From: Terrisporobacter vanillatitrophus
GTDB taxonomy: Bacteria; Bacillota; Clostridia; Peptostreptococcales; Peptostreptococcaceae
DNA: 64,000 nucleotides
Assembly (NCBI RefSeq): GCF_051148895.1
Contig: NZ_CP154625.1
Coordinates: forward strand, 1,488,001 to 1,552,000
Direction: 5' to 3'
Position numbers and translations under genes: made by a program. Below are positions 16,304 through 24,610 of this stretch, piece by piece; the stretch's first letter is position 1, and every line of letters starts with the position of its first letter. The notes beneath the pieces were generated by a model. That model was not told where the DNA came from. It did not search any database and saw nothing but the letters and a program-made list of their open reading frames with translations.

Positions 16304-16804
16304 ATGGAATTACAAATAAGAATTGCTTTTGAGACAGCAGAAATGCTTGAACAATTAAAAGACTATTATCAAGAAACAATAGGTATCAACTTTACTAAAG
16401 GCGATGTAATTACAAAGGCTATTGATGATACTTATGATTTATGGGAAGAAGTTAAATGGGACAATATTGATGTTAATATTAAGAGTTATGATTTACCTCA
16501 AGGAGCACTAAGACCAAAGTTACAAATTTCATTTGAAACTGAGGAAAAGTTAACACAGTTAAAAAGAATATTAACAAATTATTTAGAATTAAATAAAATT
16601 ATTACTATTGGTGCAACAATTAAATATTTATTAAGAATTGCTATAAATCAAATTCAAAAAACTGATCAACCTTCTGTTGATATTATTCTTTTTGATATAA
16701 TGAATAAATATTTAATGAAAGATTATTCAGAAGAAACTAAAAAAGCTATAAATGATTATGTAGATGAGGTAATGATAGCTTTGGAAAAAGATGAACTTAT
16801 ATGA
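16304..16804 (+). CDS. Tandem ribbon-helix-helix-like DNA-binding protein
   Basis: The 166-residue protein contains two similar segments: LQIRIAFETAEMLEQLKDYY (residues 2-21) and KLQISFETEEKLTQLKRIL (about 67-85), each a beta-strand followed by two helices. This suggests a single-chain tandem ribbon-helix-helix repressor or copy-number regulator. The C-terminal 50 residues are acidic helix. ATG 16304 is preceded by GAGGTG; the upstream GTG is part of the ribosome site. Context with a replication-gene fragment suggests it came from a plasmid or integrative element. Confidence 0.55.
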   Translation: MELQIRIAFETAEMLEQLKDYYQETIGINFTKGDVITKAIDDTYDLWEEVKWDNIDVNIKSYDLPQGALRPKLQISFETEEKLTQLKRILTNYLELNKIITIGATIKYLLRIAINQIQKTDQPSVDIILFDIMNKYLMKDYSEETKKAINDYVDEVMIALEKDELI

Positions 16805-16832
16805 ACCTGTAAAAGGGTTCTTTTTTATTTTA
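16803..16832 (+). terminator. Terminator after the RHH gene
   Basis: GAACC and GGGTTC pair around a TGTAAAA loop, followed by TTTTTTATTTT. The hairpin overlaps the stop codon. Confidence 0.65.
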
Positions 16833-16973
16833 AAAATAATATTAATAAATAGTAAAAAATAAACCAATATGAAGTATTTTTTTGATTGTTATTTTATAAT
16901 TAATTTTACATATTTTGACAGATATGCTTAAAATATGTAAAATTATGTTAATAAATAATTTTAGGAGGTTAAC

Positions 16974-17021
16974 TTGAAAAAAGATACCCGAAGGGATTGC
17001 ACACTAAATAACTCCCTTTAA
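16974..17021 (+). other. 15-codon ORF with strong ribosome site, possibly a gene head cut off by IS110
   Basis: TTAGGAGGT is followed by a TTG start giving MKKDTRRDCTLNNSL then stop. The excellent ribosome site suggests a true gene start; the short frame ends 55 bp before the IS110 transposase. It may be a leader peptide or a gene interrupted by the insertion. Confidence 0.3.
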
Positions 17022-17075
17022 ATATTAAAAAAAATAAAAACGGAGTTTGTGGAAAATTGATTTACTGGTTAATTA

Positions 17076-18335
17076 TCATGTAATTCCAAGTGATTCTTCA
17101 ACTTGTGTTTGAACTACAAATCCTTGAGTTTGTAGATATTTAATCATCCTATCTATAGATTTAGTTTGATTTACACAATCACTTAAGTAAGAATCGTATA
17201 ATGAAGAATTAAATTCTTTATTATTTAGTAACATATTGTAACAACAAGTAAGTAGCATTCTTGAAATAGCTATTATAGCTCTCTTATGTCCACGTCTTTT
17301 TTTAATAGATTCATATCTATATTTAAAGTAAGGACATGATTTATCTTTAATAGCTGCATTGGCACATTGAACAAGCAAAGGTTTTAAATATAAACCGGCA
17401 CGACTTATACGAACACTTTTCTTTTTTCCTGCACTTTCATTGTTCTGAGGCGTTAATCCTGCCCAAGAACAAAGGTGCTTTGATGTATCAAATTTAGACA
17501 TATCAACACCTATTTCAGAAATTATGCCTACGGCAGACTTAGGTGTAATTCCTGGTACGGAAGAAAGTAAAGATATTTGATCCTGGTAGTCTGAAGAAAT
17601 GATAGAAATTACATTATCTAGTTGGGTCAAACAATTATTTATATAGTCAAAATGGTTAAATGAAACTCTCATTTTGCTTGATTGCTCTTTAGATATATTG
17701 CCTTGCATAGATAGATTTATTTCTTCAGCTTTAGGTAGTAGTCTAGCATGAAGAAATTCAGTATAATCAATATTCAGCTTTTCGGGATGATCCAATGCAT
17801 ATTTAATAATAGCTGAAGAAGATTTACCAAATGTATCAGATACAACGCTAGAAATCATTAAGTTAGATACAGTTAATGAATTTTGAATTCTGTTTTTTTC
17901 ACTAGAACGAAAATTAACTAATTTACTTCTGTATCTCATTAAATCTCTAAGTTCTCTGATTTGTTTTGGAGGAATAAAACTCCCCCTAACTAGACCATGC
18001 TTGTGTAAATCTGTAATCCATAAAGAATCACGTTTATCAGTTTTTTTACCAGGAATATTTTTTATAAATTTAGGATTTGCAAGTGTAATATTACAAGTAT
18101 CTTCAAGAATGTTATAGATTGGTAACCAGTATTTACCGGTACTTTCCATGCATATTTCAGTACAATTGTTACTTAATAACCAGTTTTTGAATTCAATTAA
18201 ATTATGGGTAAATGTTTGAAAGTTTTTAGTTTTATATGTTGTGATATTTTTAGAATTAGTAGAAGCAATTGTAGCTACTATAAATTTTTTGTGAACATCA
18301 ATACCACAACATACTGGATGAACAATTTTAAGCAT
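17076..18335 (-). CDS. IS110/IS1111-family transposase
   Basis: The 419-residue protein is full length. The N-terminal RuvC-like domain carries the DEDD set: GIDVHKK, CMESTGKYW, and KKTDKRDS. The C-terminal Tnp_IS116/IS110/IS902 domain has SVPGITPKSAVGIISEIG, HLCSWAGLTPQNNESAGK and RISRAGLYLKPLLVQC, with a candidate serine nucleophile around SAGKKKS. IS110 recombinases use a bridge RNA from a non-coding end. The roughly 270 bp upstream of this start are non-coding and rich in inverted repeats. No intact IS ends could be fixed by eye. The copy appears functional. Confidence 0.92.
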   Translation of the reverse strand: MLKIVHPVCCGIDVHKKFIVATIASTNSKNITTYKTKNFQTFTHNLIEFKNWLLSNNCTEICMESTGKYWLPIYNILEDTCNITLANPKFIKNIPGKKTDKRDSLWITDLHKHGLVRGSFIPPKQIRELRDLMRYRSKLVNFRSSEKNRIQNSLTVSNLMISSVVSDTFGKSSSAIIKYALDHPEKLNIDYTEFLHARLLPKAEEINLSMQGNISKEQSSKMRVSFNHFDYINNCLTQLDNVISIISSDYQDQISLLSSVPGITPKSAVGIISEIGVDMSKFDTSKHLCSWAGLTPQNNESAGKKKSVRISRAGLYLKPLLVQCANAAIKDKSCPYFKYRYESIKKRRGHKRAIIAISRMLLTCCYNMLLNNKEFNSSLYDSYLSDCVNQTKSIDRMIKYLQTQGFVVQTQVEESLGIT

Positions 18336-18339
18336 TTTA

Positions 18340-18611
18340 TCACCTTAAATAAAAAATTAAGTAAGTAAACATTGACTGAATATCCTAGTTTTTTAACGGT
18401 CTTTGCTAAAACAAAGATTAACTTACGTGCTCATGGCACAATTATTTGTACTTAGATAGATATTCGGCACAAGTTTTTATGCGGATTTGCCGATAGGCAC
18501 TTTTCTCACTTACCCCGCCGTGCTCTGTAGTATATTTACTTACTTATTAGATTTATTAACGAAAAATGTATGTATTATACCATTTTTCATCCAATTTTGT
18601 GCCTTGAGCAC
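18340..18611 (-). ncRNA. Candidate IS110 bridge RNA in the non-coding left end
   Basis: The region upstream of the transposase start has no gene but several nested inverted repeats. GTGCTCATGGCACAA (18427-18441) and TTGTGCCTTGAGCAC (18597-18611) pair across 155 bp with one mismatch. Inside, TCGGC/GCCGA and another CCGTGCTC (18519) occur. In IS110-group elements the bridge RNA lies 5' of the transposase in the same orientation, as here. Exact ends and guide loops cannot be assigned without the empty target site. Confidence 0.5.
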
Positions 18612-18633
18612 AGCGAAAGGAATGATAGTTTTT

Positions 18634-19230
18634 ATGAAAAATAAATATATTATAATTTCATTTTTAATTATATTTATTTTAATTGGATTATTTTTTTCTT
18701 ATAAGACTTATGAAAATAAAACAATTAAAATAAATAAGAGCGAGGTTACTGATAAGACTCAAGAAAAATCTGAAGAAAAACAAGATCAAAAAGATAAAGA
18801 TAGTTCTAAATCTAATACTGATTCAGAAAATAATAATAATTCTAGTGGAAGCAGTAGTTCAAATAAATCAAGTTCTAGTAGTAATAGCTCTAGTGGAAGT
18901 AGTAGTTCAAATAAATCAAGTTCTAGTAGTGATAATTCTAGCGTAAGTAGTAGTTCAAATAAATCAAATTCTAGTAGTGATAATTCTAGCGTAAGTAGTA
19001 GTTCAAATAAATCAAATTCTAGTAGTAATAGCTCTAGTGGAAGTGGTAGTTCAAGTTCTAGCAGTAATAACTCTAGTGGTAAAGTTGATATAAGTAAACT
19101 AGATCATGTTTGGAGTGTTGATTTAGATACTGAAGAAAAAATACCTGGTACAGATTTATGGATAGATCGTTCCAACGGAAATACTTATGATGCAAATGGT
19201 AATTTTCTATATAATGGTTATGATTGGTAA
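18634..19230 (+). CDS. Membrane-anchored Ser/Asn-rich repeat protein
   Basis: The 198-residue protein has an N-terminal membrane anchor (residues 5-23, IIISFLIIFILIGLFFSY), a charged linker (25-65), a low-complexity Ser/Asn segment (about 66-150) and a 45-residue C-terminal domain (LDHVWSVDLDTEEKIPG, DRSNGNTYDANGNF). The low-complexity part would act as a flexible spacer holding the tail away from the membrane. I chose ATG 18634; an upstream extension to 18487 runs into the IS110 non-coding end and lacks a ribosome site. The gene lies directly beyond IS110, so its native promoter may have been lost. Confidence 0.7.
   Translation: MKNKYIIISFLIIFILIGLFFSYKTYENKTIKINKSEVTDKTQEKSEEKQDQKDKDSSKSNTDSENNNNSSGSSSSNKSSSSSNSSSGSSSSNKSSSSSDNSSVSSSSNKSNSSSDNSSVSSSSNKSNSSSNSSSGSGSSSSSSNNSSGKVDISKLDHVWSVDLDTEEKIPGTDLWIDRSNGNTYDANGNFLYNGYDW
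18838..19080 (+). repeat. 48-bp in-frame tandem repeat coding Ser/Asn spacer
   Basis: Units of TCTAGTGGAAGTAGTAGTTC followed by AAATAAATCAAGTTCTAGTA recur about four and a half times with few changes, each encoding 16 residues. Length variation would keep the frame. Confidence 0.8.
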
Positions 19231-19268
19231 AATAATATTTAATAATTAAAAAATTTAGTTTTAGTTAT

Positions 19269-19301
19269 AAAAAATTAGGATAATTGTATCCTAATTTTTT
19301 T
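19269..19301 (+). terminator. Strong intrinsic terminator
   Basis: AAAATTAGGATA and TATCCTAATTTT form a perfect 12-bp stem with ATTG loop and T-tract after the Ser-rich gene. Confidence 0.85.
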
Positions 19302-19312
19302 ATGAAAAAAAG

Positions 19313-19398
19313 TGGAGAATTTAAAGAGAATATATATTGACATAAAAAAAGAAAAGTGTTAATATATGTAATATAAGTTATGGAGAATTTAAAGAGAA
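19313..19398 (+). promoter_or_regulatory. Consensus sigma-A promoter bracketed by an 18-bp direct repeat
   Basis: TTGACA (19337-19342), 17-bp spacer, TAATAT (19360-19365). The 18-bp TGGAGAATTTAAAGAGAA occurs at 19313 and again at 19381, one copy upstream of the promoter and one just downstream of the expected start site. This is a likely operator pair for looping or autoregulation of the 19511 gene. A CTCTTTGAAAATTGAATA leader follows, common before mobile-element genes. Confidence 0.7.
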
Positions 19399-19510
19399 AT
19401 GAAATCTCTAATTGCTAATTATCGCTCTTTGAAAATTGAATATTTTTATTGCAAATGAATAAGGATACAATTCTACAATAAAAAATAATAGTAAATGAGG
19501 AGGAATTAAA

Positions 19511-20419
19511 ATGATAGATTTAATAGAAAACTATGATTTTAAAAAGAAGTTATTAGGAGATCTTTATAATAATGAAAATCCAATTAAGAATATTTTATTA
19601 GCATATGAATTAGCATATAAAGATAACAATTATCGTGATAAAGAAGATGATTATTTTAATTTCAATAAATTTAAACGAGGACATATTGAAAATTATAAAG
19701 TAATTGATGATTTGTTTAAAAAATTATTTCCTAGTTCAAATACAGAGCATAAAGATATAATGAATTCATTTTGGACAACTTATAAGTGTTATTTACAAAT
19801 AATTTATCCAAAAATATTTAAGCCAGAAGGGACAATGAAAGATGAAGTTCCATTAAAAATTCCACAAAAAAGCCATTTAAATATATCAACTCCTGATATG
19901 CGTTATTCACCATTTAAGGAGTTTAATAATGATGGCAAAATTCAAAAAAAATATTTAGCTTACTATAAAAAAAATCACCCTTTTTTAAAAGTTTATGATG
20001 GAATGACTTGGGCAAAATTTTTGATTGAAAATTTTGAAGTTTTCTCTAAAGTTCATAATTCAGAAGAATTAAAAAAGTTTGCGGTATTAACTCATACGAT
20101 TGGAAATATTGCTATTGTACCAGATGGATTTAATACTAGTCGTAAATTTAATGATTACTGGGATATGGGATTAAAGTTACTTCAAAAAGATTTAAGTCCT
20201 AATGAATGGGAGAATTATATTAATATGAATTTTTTCAATAATTATGTAGATGAAAATAATAATATTAAACAATATTTTAAAAGGTCTAATAAAAATAATT
20301 CATATTTACCACAGAATGAAGAAGATATAATTAGGTTTTTGAAAAATGTTAATTTTTGTATTGAAACTCGTGAAAAAGATATGATGAAGGAGTTACATAA
20401 GAAAGAAACAACTAACTAG
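19511..20419 (+). CDS. DUF6994-like hypothetical protein
   Basis: The 302-residue soluble protein contains FAVLTHTIGNIAIVPDGFN and FNDYWDMGLKLLQ (residues about 193-230). This HTIGN...VP..FN...DYWD pattern matches my memory of DUF6994 proteins and is loosely like the LGNLTLLP segment of GmrSD-type proteins. GAGGAGG lies 7 bases before ATG and a consensus promoter precedes. It heads a co-directional set with a NADAR protein and a phosphoesterase, suggesting a nucleotide- or phage-related cassette. Function not known. Confidence 0.55.
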   Translation: MIDLIENYDFKKKLLGDLYNNENPIKNILLAYELAYKDNNYRDKEDDYFNFNKFKRGHIENYKVIDDLFKKLFPSSNTEHKDIMNSFWTTYKCYLQIIYPKIFKPEGTMKDEVPLKIPQKSHLNISTPDMRYSPFKEFNNDGKIQKKYLAYYKKNHPFLKVYDGMTWAKFLIENFEVFSKVHNSEELKKFAVLTHTIGNIAIVPDGFNTSRKFNDYWDMGLKLLQKDLSPNEWENYINMNFFNNYVDENNNIKQYFKRSNKNNSYLPQNEEDIIRFLKNVNFCIETREKDMMKELHKKETTN

Positions 20420-20472
20420 ATATTGAGATGTCGAGAGTTTAATAAATTTTAAAAAGATTAAAGGAGATAAAT

Positions 20473-20742
20473 ATGAAATATAAACTTTTTCATAAAGAAC
20501 AAGATCCAGATGCTTGTATATTTAATGATTTTACAAAAGCTTTGATTGTGTATACGAATGGATTTAAGAATGCATTTGGAACAGAAGCAGAAGAAATTTC
20601 ATTTTGTGCTTTGAATAGTATCATTCAAAGGTATGGTAATAGTGCAGAATATTTACAAGTGTTTGAGTATAATGGTATTAAATTTTGGGCTATTAATGAT
20701 TTTAATGAAATTGTAACTATGATGTTACCTGAAGAGTATTAA
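20473..20742 (+). CDS. Small hypothetical protein
   Basis: The 89-residue soluble protein (FNDFTKALIVYTNGFKNAF, ISFCALNSIIQRYGN) has an AAAGGAGA site before its ATG. Its size and acidic C-terminus resemble small phage or conjugative-element proteins. No family recognised. It lies 53 bp after the DUF6994-like gene. Confidence 0.65.
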   Translation: MKYKLFHKEQDPDACIFNDFTKALIVYTNGFKNAFGTEAEEISFCALNSIIQRYGNSAEYLQVFEYNGIKFWAINDFNEIVTMMLPEEY

Positions 20743-20771
20743 TTTATAAATCAAGTAAGATTTAATGGTAA

Positions 20772-20797
20772 AATGGGATAGTTTATACTATCCCATT
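20772..20797. terminator. Hairpin after the 89-residue gene
   Basis: AATGGGATAGT and ACTATCCCATT form a perfect 11-bp stem with TTAT loop. There is no T-tract, so it may be an RNA stabiliser, processing site or operator instead of a terminator. Confidence 0.45.
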
Positions 20798-20831
20798 AAT
20801 AATAACTTAAATAAAAGAAAGATTATTAATT

Positions 20832-20990
20832 ATGTTAGTATATGAAACTTTTAGAAGAGTGTATGGAGATGGATATGCAGAAATTTATTTAAAAGAGCTA
20901 ATTGAAGGTGGAAGAGAAAAAATTACAAAATTAGATGAAACTTTAATAGAGCAACGTATATTAGAACTTGTAAGTGAAGATGAATATTAA
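20832..20990 (+). CDS. 52-residue hypothetical protein
   Basis: A small frame reads MLVYETFRRVYGDGYAEIYL, then KELIEGGREKITKLDETLIE to DEY. Codon use and composition match the neighbours, although the ribosome site (AAAGAAAG) is weak. It is acidic and helical, a size typical of small phage-cassette proteins. Sits between the hairpin and the NADAR gene. Confidence 0.55.
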   Translation: MLVYETFRRVYGDGYAEIYLKELIEGGREKITKLDETLIEQRILELVSEDEY

Positions 20991-21042
20991 ATATAGTAAT
21001 AAAAAATATGTAATTATTATAAATTAAAGGGAGTTTAAAGAT

Positions 21043-21459
21043 ATGATAAAAGAATTTAAAGGAAAATATTATTTTTTAAGTAATTATAGTAAATCTAAAA
21101 TTGTAATAAATGGTATTACATTTTTGAATGCAGAAGCAGCATTTCATTCTTTCAAAGATATAAAAAGACAATCTGAATTTGCTAGTCTAGACCCTGCTAC
21201 TGCTAAAAGAAAAGGTAGAAGTGTTAGATTGAGACATGATTGGGAAGAAATAAAGGACGATATAATGTATTTAGTAGTGAAAGCTAAGTTTGAACAAAAT
21301 AGTGATTTAAAAGAAAAATTAATTGCCACGGGTGATGATGAATATCTAGAAGAAGGAAATAGATGGAATGATACTTATTGGGGTGTTTGTAAAGGAAGAG
21401 GTAAGAATATGTTAGGTAAAATTCTAATGAGAGTTAGGTCAGAACTGTCAAATATTTAA
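21043..21459 (+). CDS. NADAR-family protein (YbiA-like)
   Basis: The 138-residue protein matches the NADAR fold throughout: YYFLSNYS (residues 9-16), NAEAAFHSFK, GRSVRLRHDWEEIKDDIMY, AKFEQNSDLKEKLIATGDD and EEGNRWNDTYWGVCKGRGKN. Family members are glycosidases acting on riboflavin intermediates, and some remove ADP-ribose from guanine in DNA as antitoxins to DarT-like toxins or act in phage conflict. No DarT-like gene is next to it here. A GGGAG site precedes ATG. The cassette context favours a conflict-related role, which is inference. Confidence 0.9.
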   Translation: MIKEFKGKYYFLSNYSKSKIVINGITFLNAEAAFHSFKDIKRQSEFASLDPATAKRKGRSVRLRHDWEEIKDDIMYLVVKAKFEQNSDLKEKLIATGDDEYLEEGNRWNDTYWGVCKGRGKNMLGKILMRVRSELSNI

Positions 21460-21576
21460 GGTTTTTTATAAGTATAATAGCAAAATATTTAATTATTAGA
21501 ACCTTTAGTAAAAGGAAATAGTATTTTGTATTTTACGGACAAAAGTAATTGAAATATATAGATGGAGGATATTTAT

Positions 21577-22338
21577 TTGAAGAAATATATTATTTTATCA
21601 GATATACACTCCAACTGGGAAGCTTTACAAAAGTTAGAATGTATAGAAGAATTTAAAGATAAAAATAGTCATATTATTTTTGCTGGTGATTATATAGATG
21701 GAGAAAAGCAAGAGTTTGGATATGTATTAAAAGTTTTAGATTATATTATTGATCTTGTAGAGAAAGGAAAAGCAACAGCATTATTAGGTAATCATGATGA
21801 CTTTTGGATAAAGACTAGTAAATATAATTTTGATTCTTATATTTTATGGTTATTAAATGGAGGAAGAAAAACTTTAGATGAAATTGGATTAAAAAATATT
21901 CAAGAGTTTAATGATATTGCTAGTAAGCTTAAATCAGAGCCTTTGTGTAAATATACAAAGTTTTTAAGTGAATTACCAAAAAAGTTTATTACAGACAATA
22001 TTTTAGTGGTTCATGCTGGGATTAATTGGGAAGTTAGTATTTATGAGCAAGATGACGATGACTTACTTTGGATTAGAGATAATTATATTAATCCAACACA
22101 TAGGTTTACAAATATAGATGATATTCCAAAAGAGAATTTGAAAAGAGTAATTGTATCTGGTCATACAATTACTGAATTGATTAATAAAGATAATAAATAT
22201 GACATAATTAGTTATGAATATCCATGTAAAAGATATTTTATTGATGGTGGAAGTAAACAAGATGGGAAAAAAGGACAGATTAATGTACTTATTTTAGATG
22301 AATTTGGAAATGAAATTAATAGATATGTATTAAAGTAA
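21577..22338 (+). CDS. Calcineurin-like metallophosphoesterase
   Basis: The protein of about 253 residues carries the phosphoesterase signature in order: DIHSN (D-x-H), GDYIDG (GDxxD), LLGNHDD (GNHD), VVHAGI and VSGHTI. This is the PP2A/PrpE/ApaH-like class, acting on protein phosphates or dinucleoside polyphosphates. I prefer the TTG at 21577 because GGAGG ends eight bases before it; the ATG at 21562 lies inside that ribosome site. It closes the 19.3-22.3 kb cassette, and a palindromic repeat follows 90 bp later. Confidence 0.85.
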   Translation: MKKYIILSDIHSNWEALQKLECIEEFKDKNSHIIFAGDYIDGEKQEFGYVLKVLDYIIDLVEKGKATALLGNHDDFWIKTSKYNFDSYILWLLNGGRKTLDEIGLKNIQEFNDIASKLKSEPLCKYTKFLSELPKKFITDNILVVHAGINWEVSIYEQDDDDLLWIRDNYINPTHRFTNIDDIPKENLKRVIVSGHTITELINKDNKYDIISYEYPCKRYFIDGGSKQDGKKGQINVLILDEFGNEINRYVLK

Positions 22339-22429
22339 TAATTAAAACTAGATAAAATAAGAACCAGTTTGTTTATGAAATCTTTAAAATTGACAAAGTA
22401 GATTTTATTGGAATGAATTATAAAAATTA

Positions 22430-22506
22430 TAGCAACTGAGCCACTGAGTGTCTCAGAATTTCCCCCGGGGGTAAAGTTCTTGACAGTTTATGTCAAGAAC
22501 TTGCTA
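22430..22506. repeat. 77-bp triple-palindrome repeat, copy 2 (reference copy)
   Basis: TAGCAA...TTGCTA ends enclose three palindromes: CTGAG/CTCAG with CAC/GTG inside, a CCCCCGGGGG centre, and a perfect 12-bp AAGTTCTTGACA/TGTCAAGAACTT hairpin. It differs from the copy at 25049 by a single base. Confidence 0.9.
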
Positions 22507-22529
22507 ACTACAACATTATCACAAGACTT

Positions 22530-22622
22530 ATGAGAAAGATAGAAAATATAAATAAAGTAGGCCTAGATTTGTCAGATAAAAGTGTTACTATTATGTTTGA
22601 GAATAGAGGACAATCTAATTAG
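22530..22622 (+). pseudogene. Gene tail remnant beside the repeat
   Basis: A 30-codon frame, MRKIENINKVGLDLSDKSVT to ENRGQSN, is in frame with codons reaching back to the repeat. It has no ribosome site and looks like a truncated C-terminus. Family unknown. Confidence 0.3.
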
Positions 22623-22656
22623 TCATGTGAGTGTGAAGAAATAGATTTCAAATGTA

Positions 22657-22700
22657 AAAAAGCAAGTAATTATCCATATTTGGAAATTACTTGCTTTTGA
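22657..22700 (-). terminator. Terminator of gdhA
   Basis: AAAGCAAGTAATT and AATTACTTGCTTT pair across a 13-base loop; on the minus strand a T-tract follows. It lies 25 bp after the gdhA stop. Confidence 0.8.
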
Positions 22701-22723
22701 TATTCATAATATAACAGATTTTA

Positions 22724-24079
22724 TTATATTATACCTTGGCTCATCATAGCGCTTGCTACTTTTAGAAAACCTGCTATATTTGCACCTACCACATAGTTGC
22801 CTTCTGAACCATATTCTTTAGCAGCATCTTTAGATGCCTTAAATATATCCACCATTATTTGTTTTAATTTTCTATCAACTTTTTCAAAGGTCCAAGTAAT
22901 TCTCATACTATTTTGTGCCATTTCTAAAGCTGAAGTTGCAACTCCACCTGCATTAGCTGCTTTTGCTGGAGCTACTAGTACATTATTTTCTATTAAATAA
23001 TTCAAAGCGTCATTTGTGCAAGGCATATTTGCACCTTCACCTACTGCTATTACATTATGCTCTACTAATAATTTAGCAGTTTCTAATGTTATATCATTTT
23101 GAGTAGCACAAGGTAGGACTATGTCACAATCTAGTGTCCATATATTTTGTTGATTTTCAAAATACATAGCGCCTTCTTTTCTTTGCACGTATTCTTCGAT
23201 TCTTTTTCTTTCCACTTCTTTTATTTGTTTTACTATTTCTACATCCACACCATTTTCATCTACTATATATCCGTTTGAATCTGACATAGCTATTACTTTA
23301 GCGCCTAATTGCTCAGCTTTTTGGGCTGCATATATGGCAACATTTCCCGAACCAGATATAACTACTTTTTTACCTTCAAAACTATGTCCATGTTCTTTTA
23401 ACATTTCATCTACAAAATAAACTAGACCATATCCAGTGGCTTCTGTTCTTGCTAAAGAACCACCATAAGGTAAGCCCTTACCAGTTAAAACACCAGATTC
23501 ATTGGCATTTTTAAATTTTTTATACTGTCCAAATAAATATCCGATTTCTCTTCCTCCAACACCTATATCCCCAGCTGGAACGTCCACATCTGGACCTATA
23601 TGTTGTTGTAACTCAGACATGAAACTTTGGCAAAATCTCATGATTTCTCTATTTGATTTCCCCTTTGGATTAAAATCAGATCCACCCTTTGCTCCACCTA
23701 TAGGTAAACCAGTAAGTGAGTTTTTGAAAATTTGCTCAAACCCTAAGAATTTAATTATACTTATATTCACAGATGGATGGAATCTTAGTCCACCTTTGTA
23801 AGGCCCTATTGCACTATTAAATTGTACCCTATATCCTCTGTTTACTTGAATATCACCCTTATCATCAATCCAAGGAACTCTAAATATTATTTGTCTTTCT
23901 GGTTCTACAAGTCTTTCTAATATTTTCTCGTCCACATACTCTGGATGTTTTTCTAATACTGGTTGTAAAGTTTTTAAAACCTCTTCAACGGCTTGATGAA
24001 ATTCTTCATCGCCTTTATTATTATTTTTCACTAAATCTATTATGTCATTTATGTATTGACTTAAATTAAATTCAGTCAT
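22724..24079 (-). CDS. gdhA: NADP-type glutamate dehydrogenase
   Basis: The 451-residue protein interconverts glutamate and 2-oxoglutarate plus ammonia. It has the hexameric GDH landmarks: the substrate loop GPYKGGLRFHPSV, catalytic LPIGGAKGGSDF, PAGDIGVGGREIGYLFGQYK, the Rossmann VVISGSGNVAIYAAQKA and AKAANAGGVATSALEM. The non-GxGxxA Rossmann form and overall similarity fit bacterial NADP enzymes. ATG 24079 is chosen because GGAGGT lies four bases upstream; the frame extends 16 codons further without a ribosome site. It is monocistronic. Confidence 0.96.
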   Translation of the reverse strand: MTEFNLSQYINDIIDLVKNNNKGDEEFHQAVEEVLKTLQPVLEKHPEYVDEKILERLVEPERQIIFRVPWIDDKGDIQVNRGYRVQFNSAIGPYKGGLRFHPSVNISIIKFLGFEQIFKNSLTGLPIGGAKGGSDFNPKGKSNREIMRFCQSFMSELQQHIGPDVDVPAGDIGVGGREIGYLFGQYKKFKNANESGVLTGKGLPYGGSLARTEATGYGLVYFVDEMLKEHGHSFEGKKVVISGSGNVAIYAAQKAEQLGAKVIAMSDSNGYIVDENGVDVEIVKQIKEVERKRIEEYVQRKEGAMYFENQQNIWTLDCDIVLPCATQNDITLETAKLLVEHNVIAVGEGANMPCTNDALNYLIENNVLVAPAKAANAGGVATSALEMAQNSMRITWTFEKVDRKLKQIMVDIFKASKDAAKEYGSEGNYVVGANIAGFLKVASAMMSQGII

Positions 24080-24289
24080 AGGCACCTCCAATAAATTGAA
24101 TATTGGTTCTTTAACACATATAGTCATATATTATCCCCCCTTAAATTTTTTGTTGATACATACAATTGTATACAAAATTAAGAAAATTTCAATAATTTTA
24201 CGTGAAGTTTTCAGAATATTTAGAATAATATACAAAATACTTATTAATTTTAATGCGGTTTTTATAAAAAGCCTTATAAAATTAATTGA

Positions 24290-24343
24290 TAGCAACTGAG
24301 CCACTGAGTGTCTCAGAATTTCCCCCGGGGGTGCAGTTCTTCA
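24290..24343. repeat. Palindromic repeat, copy 3, right end lost
   Basis: The first 60 bases or so match the reference copy (TAGCAACTGAGCCACTGAG, CCCCCGGGGG), then diverge at GTTCTTCACTGTTC, without the right hairpin. It marks the left border of the moaE block. Confidence 0.8.
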
Positions 24344-24610
24344 CTGTTCTTTAGCAAAAAGTAAATGACTCGCATATTACGCACACAATACTATTGCACA
24401 GGCAGATTTTCATTTGTTTGATTCATTAAAAATTGAATTATATGTAATGTTATGCTAGCATGGAATTGAGTTTCATTGAAACTTGTTGCAGGCAAACCGC
24501 AATTCTTTTAATATATAAAGGAGAAATGCTTTTCATTAGCGAAACGAAATACTGTGATATTAAGAGATATTGAGAGAAAAAGAAATTTTATTAAGGAAGG
24601 GTATTAATTA
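24344..24610. other. Leader region of moaE
   Basis: No gene of normal size. A 15-codon frame (MLFISETKYCDIKRY) with AAAGGAG lies at about 24525-24572 and a GAGTTTCA/TTGAAACTT hairpin at about 24467. Composition is less A+T-rich than the flanks. I see no molybdenum-cofactor riboswitch consensus. Confidence 0.35.

Noticed and set aside
18487..18633. N-terminal extension of the Ser-rich protein
   Set aside because: It reads through the IS110 non-coding end and lacks a ribosome site; the membrane anchor begins naturally at 18634.
18838..19080. Second CRISPR-like repeat series
   Set aside because: 48-bp units are in-frame Ser/Asn codons with no spacers.
19425..19445. CTCTTTGAAAATTGAAT-like leader resembling an rRNA spacer
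   Set aside because: Only this short phrase matches and no rRNA gene follows; the phrase is common before mobile-element genes.
22430..22506. Integron attC site identity for the 77-bp repeats
   Set aside because: There are no GTTRRRY-type core sites and no integrase; the three separate hairpins also differ from attC architecture.
24344..24610. Molybdenum-cofactor riboswitch upstream of moaE
   Set aside because: I could find none of the conserved Moco-motif stems; the sequence is only weakly structured.
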